In this document: in pieces, positions 61,108 to 64,000 of the stretch
Numbering within the stretch: the first letter of the stretch is position 1
How the letters are laid out: each line of letters opens with the position of its first letter
From: Clostridia bacterium
Lineage (GTDB): Bacteria; Bacillota; Clostridia; TANB77; CAG-508
Length of the DNA stretch: 64,000 nucleotides
Direction: 5' to 3'
Assembly: GCA_017458285.1 (NCBI GenBank)
Contig: JAFTFU010000002.1
Location: 1-64,000 of the forward strand
Made by a program: the position numbers and the translations under genes
Notes under the pieces: model-generated
Seen by the model: the letters and a program-made list of their open reading frames with translations, nothing else
Told to the model about the DNA's origin: nothing
Databases searched by the model: none

Positions 61108-61189
61108 GACAAATCGGAAAGACGGTTGACAAATTGGAAAGACAGTTTGACAAATTGGAAAGACAGTTTGACAGCTCGGAAAGACGAGC
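61108..61189 (+). repeat. Four tandem 20-21-bp repeats between the tRNA-Leu genes
   Basis: Units GACAAATTGGAAAGACAGTTT at 61128-61148 and 61149-61169 (identical), flanked by diverged copies at 61108-61127 (GACAAATCGGAAAGACGGTT) and 61170-61189 (GACAGCTCGGAAAGACGAGC). Confidence 0.85.
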
Positions 61190-61195
61190 AAATAC

Positions 61196-61279
61196 GCTGG
61201 TGTGGCGAAATCGGCAGACGCAAGGGACTTAAAATCCCTCGGTAGCAATACCGTACCGGTTCAAATCCGGTCACCAGCA
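61196..61279 (+). tRNA. tRNA-Leu (UAA), copy 2
   Basis: Acceptor GCTGGTG / CACCAGC, anticodon arm AGGGA-CTTAAAA-TCCCT (anticodon UAA), long variable arm, T arm ACCGG-TTCAAAT-CCGGT. No encoded CCA. The sequence differs from copy 1 over most of its length, so this is not a recent duplication. Confidence 0.92.
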
Positions 61280-61334
61280 CTCTACTTTGATAGAAAAATA
61301 AAACAAAACACAATGAAAGGAAAGCCAAAATATA

Positions 61335-61859
61335 ATGATTAGAATTGTAGAAAAGAATTTGTTTGACAGCAAAGCAAATTTTATCGTTCATCAGGTGAAC
61401 GTTCAGGGCGTTATGGGATCAGGTGTAGCTAAACAAATAGCCGAGCAATATCCATTTGTTGACAAAGAATATAGAAAATATGTATTTCATTGTCAAAAGA
61501 AAAATAAAAAGATACTTGGTACAGTACAATATGTTCCAACAGAAGTATGGGCTATTGGTTTAGTTGATACTATTAAAAATAACAGAATAGAAAAATACGA
61601 TGTAGATTATAAATATATCGTAAATTTATTCGGTCAAGAAAATTACGGCACAGGACTTCAAACAGATTTAGCGGAGATGAAAAATGCTTTTATAGATATT
61701 CGTAAAAAGGCTTTAAGTGTGGGTGCATCAATAGCAATGCCCTTTAAGATAGGCAGTTGTCGTGGGGGTGCTGATTGGAAAGATGTCTATGCTATTATTA
61801 AAGAAGTCTTTGGCGATAGCGGATTAGACGTTGAAATATGTAGGTGCGATATGAAATAA
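61335..61859 (+). CDS. Macro-domain protein (ADP-ribose processing)
   Basis: A 174-residue protein that is one macro domain: FIVHQVNVQGVMGSGVAKQI (ADP-ribose-binding loop, residues ~17-36), VNLFGQENYGTGLQTDLAEM, and IAMPFKIGSCRGGADWKDVY (second loop). The family binds or hydrolyses ADP-ribose derivatives, including ADP-ribose-1''-phosphate from tRNA repair. In phages such enzymes may erase host ADP-ribosylation or counter NAD-based defences; its place beside a tRNA cluster is suggestive. Substrate cannot be read from sequence. Confidence 0.85.
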   Translation: MIRIVEKNLFDSKANFIVHQVNVQGVMGSGVAKQIAEQYPFVDKEYRKYVFHCQKKNKKILGTVQYVPTEVWAIGLVDTIKNNRIEKYDVDYKYIVNLFGQENYGTGLQTDLAEMKNAFIDIRKKALSVGASIAMPFKIGSCRGGADWKDVYAIIKEVFGDSGLDVEICRCDMK

Positions 61860-61890
61860 TTTATGCAACTAATCGATATATATAGGAACT

Positions 61891-62436
61891 ATGAATAATT
61901 TAAATAAAGAACAGCAAAAATTAGTTGAAGATAACCATAACTTAATTTATAGTTTTGCTAAATCACGAATGGTAGATACAGAGGAATATTATGATGTGTT
62001 TGCAATAGGACTGTGTAAAGCTGCTTTAATATACGATAAAAGCAAAGGAGCATTTTCTACATTGGCTTATAAATGTATGAGTAATGAATATCATATGATT
62101 CGAAGCATAGAAACCAGACAAAAGACTATTCCTGAATCATTAATTATATCATTAGATGAGCCGATTGGTGTTTCTGAGGAAGATGGTAATGAATCTACAT
62201 TATATGATTATATAATAAAAGATGTATTTCCTACTCCTGAAAATAGTACAGTAAATTCTATTGTATTTAATGATTTTTATAATAGCGAACTAACCAAACA
62301 ACAACAAGATGTTGTTAAGATTTTACTACAAGGCGAAACACAGTTTGAGATTAGCAAGATGTTGGGATTAACACATCAAAGAATTAGTGCGATAGTGCAT
62401 AGAATAAGAGAGAAATGGGTTAAATTCAACAAATAA
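61891..62436 (+). CDS. Sigma-70 family RNA polymerase sigma factor
   Basis: A 181-residue factor with regions 2 and 4 only: YYDVFAIGLCKAALIYDKSK and FSTLAYKCMSNEYHMIRSIE (region 2, ~residues 33-75), then LTKQQQDVVKILLQGETQFE and ISKMLGLTHQRISAIVHRIR (region 4 HTH, ~135-178). No anti-sigma gene is visible. Such phage factors redirect host polymerase, here perhaps to a middle or lysogeny gene set. Confidence 0.85.
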   Translation: MNNLNKEQQKLVEDNHNLIYSFAKSRMVDTEEYYDVFAIGLCKAALIYDKSKGAFSTLAYKCMSNEYHMIRSIETRQKTIPESLIISLDEPIGVSEEDGNESTLYDYIIKDVFPTPENSTVNSIVFNDFYNSELTKQQQDVVKILLQGETQFEISKMLGLTHQRISAIVHRIREKWVKFNK

Positions 62437-62492
62437 AGATGTATAACATATCTTAAAACTATTCTTTTAAGTGATAACATAGGAGGGTTTGA

Positions 62493-62675
62493 ATGGTAAA
62501 TGTATTGAGTTTGTTTGATGGGATGAGCTGCGGAATGTTGGCTATGATGGGTGCAGGAGTTAAGGTTGATAATTATTATGCGTATGAGATTGACAAATAC
62601 GCTGTAAAAACAAGTCAACATAATTTCCCACAAATAAAGCAATGTGGTGATGTATTCAAAGGAGACTATACTTAA
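62493..62675 (+). pseudogene. Cytosine-5 DNA methyltransferase N-terminal part, ended by in-frame TAA
   Basis: Sixty codons opening MVNVLSLFDGMSCGMLAMMG (motif I, SAM binding), with EIDKYAVKTSQHNFPQIKQC and CGDVFKGDYT, then TAA (62673-62675). The same frame continues at once as YEGIDYLIGGSP, the next expected stretch of a C5 methyltransferase, so a CAA to TAA change is the simplest explanation. RBS AGGAGGG. Without readthrough the enzyme would lack its catalytic half. Confidence 0.8.
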
Positions 62676-64000
62676 TACGAGGGGATTGATTATCTTATAG
62701 GTGGAAGTCCCTGTGTCCCTGCTGATACAAAAATTAAAACAGATAAAGGTTATAAAAAAATCGTTGATATACAAATTGGAGATATGGTATTGACTCACTT
62801 AAACAGATATATGCCTGTATCAAGATTATATAAGCGTAAAACCGAACATTTGTATAATATAAAATTTAATGGTAATGAAGTTTTGAAAATTACAGGCAAT
62901 CATCCTGTTTACGTATATAGAAACAATAAATTTGAATTTGTGAGAACAGACCAGCTTACAATAAATGACTATGTTTGTGTCAACATCAATCAAAAAACAA
63001 ATAAATTAGAATATTCAGACGATATATTATGGTTAGCTGGTAGAGCAATAGCAGATGGTTATTTGTCAAAAGATAAAAATAAAGTTGTGATTTCTGTAGG
63101 TAAGAATAAAATATTAGAATTTGAACAACATCTTTCAAATATATCTTATTATATTTTACATAAAGATAGAGCTGCACCAGAATATTGCATTAACTCGCAA
63201 GAATTAACTGAGTTTTATGCTTATTTCGGAAATAGAAAAGCGTTAGATAAATATATACCAGATGAAATATTAAATCTTCCAAAACAATTATTAAAGAAAA
63301 TATATGATGGCTATATATCAGGCGATGGATTTTTAAGAAAAGATAGACCTAATACTGTAATGTGGTGCAGTTCAAGTGAAGATTTAATATTATCTATGGG
63401 GTTGTTGACAGCAAAATTATTTGGCAAATATCCAACGACGACTATTCGTGAGGGTGAATATAAGCAGCTACCAAGTGGAATGTGTCATACAAATAAATCA
63501 TATAATAGTCAAATTAGCATTACAAATAGATTGAATCCTGATTGTAAAATTATAGAAGATAAATTATTACTTAGAATTAAAAGCATAGATAAAAACAGCA
63601 TTAATACAGATGTGTATAATATAGAAGTCGCAAAAGACCATTCTTATACGGTTAATAATGTTATTGTGCATAATTGTACGTATTGGAGTATTGCCCAATC
63701 TCCAGATAAACGAGAGACAACGGCAAGCGGATTAGGCTGGGACTTATTCAGTCAGTATGTAAGAGCTTTGCGAGAAGCGAAACCAAAATACTTCATATAC
63801 GAAAATAACAAATCAATGTCAAAAGAAATTCGTAAATCAATAACGGAGACATTTGGATTTGAACCTATTATGATAAATTCCGCACTTGTTTCGGCACAAA
63901 ACCGTCAAAGACTTTATTGGGTTGGCAAAAGAAACGATGATGGTACATATAGCAAAGTCGATGTTGAACAGCCAGAGGACAGAGGGATACTGCTGAGAGA
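62676..64000 (+). CDS. Cytosine-5 DNA methyltransferase, remainder with intein (partial)
   Basis: Open frame continuing the methyltransferase past the stop: YEGIDYLIGGSP, a 321-residue intein, then CTYWSIAQSPDKRETTASG with the catalytic cysteine (motif IV), YENNKSMSKEIRK (motif VI) and SAQNRQRLYWVGKR (motif VIII). There is no plausible start codon for it before the intein core. It runs off the right edge, so the target-recognition domain is out of view. The enzyme would methylate phage DNA, likely to resist host restriction. Confidence 0.78.
62712..63674 (+). mobile_element. Intein with LAGLIDADG homing endonuclease
   Basis: A 321-residue protein insert. It begins CVPADTKIKTDKGYKKIVDI (block A, Cys1), has TGNHPVYVY (block B, T..H), a DOD endonuclease with WLAGRAIADGYLSKD and IYDGYISGDGFLRKD, then VYNIEVAKDHSYTVNN (block F) and VIVHN followed by Cys (block G). 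Removing it joins GGSP to CTYWSIAQ, where the +1 Cys is the methyltransferase's catalytic cysteine. All splice residues look intact. Confidence 0.9.

Noticed and set aside
61108-61189. Tandem 21-bp repeats as a CRISPR array
   Set aside because: Units abut with no spacers and no cas genes are present.
61104-61391. Minus-strand frame across tRNA-Leu copy 2
   Set aside because: Contains GFEPVRYC-type translation of a tRNA on the wrong strand; not a protein gene.
62673-62675. Genome-wide TAA reassignment as the explanation for the methyltransferase stop
   Set aside because: Many other genes in the window end at TAA and no UUA-anticodon tRNA is seen.

Overview
The window is most of the genome of a temperate, long-tailed (siphovirus-like) phage or prophage of a low-GC Gram-positive host (Bacillota, probably a gut Clostridia lineage). 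The evidence is an AT-rich sequence, strong AGGAGG ribosome binding sites, consensus TTGACA/TATAAT promoters, a GH25/CHAP endolysin with ChW-like wall-binding repeats, an LL-H-type holin, and many TTA/AAA-rich genes. The host species cannot be fixed from the sequence.

Layout. Two modules diverge from an AT-rich intergenic region at 44.45-46.69 kb. The left module (1-44.4 kb, minus strand) begins at 44.4 kb with an HTH protein, a small protein, a ParB-domain protein, a YonO-like single-subunit RNA polymerase carrying a DxDGD motif, and an HU-like protein, and ends at a terminator at 38.65 kb. After a tRNA-Met come the late genes: metallophosphoesterase, AT-hook/zinc-finger probable small terminase, large terminase, portal, protease-scaffold, decoration protein, major capsid, connectors, major tail protein, then an unusual insert of a RecU-like resolvase and a tyrosine recombinase, the tape measure gene, Dit, the tail-tip protein with an S74 chaperone, endolysin, tail fibres and holin. 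The tape measure gene is split by an 871-nt group I intron whose guide sequence predicts exact, in-frame splice sites; the intron carries an antisense zinc-ribbon gene with its own promoter and terminator.

The right module (46.7-64 kb, plus strand) starts with small early genes separated by long hairpins, then a BspA-type leucine-rich-repeat gene between direct repeats, an HTH protein, a DUF6017-like replication protein, a ribbon-helix-helix repressor, a tyrosine recombinase, a DUF262 protein and a protein resembling the MrpR (YopR) master repressor of SPbeta. Convergent to these is an ImmA-like metallopeptidase/XRE repressor pair with operator-like palindromes. Next are a tRNA cluster (Lys, Gln, Leu, Leu), a macro-domain protein, a sigma factor, and a cytosine-5 DNA methyltransferase that has a 321-residue intein placed exactly before its catalytic cysteine and also an in-frame TAA stop.

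Together these point to SPbeta-like control logic (a recombinase-fold repressor, a tyrosine recombinase and a phage RNA polymerase) attached to a Clostridia-type virion module. The most interesting items are the polymerase, the intron with its antisense gene, the intein plus stop codon in the methyltransferase, and a C-type-lectin-like region in the tail protein that resembles a diversity-generating-retroelement target.
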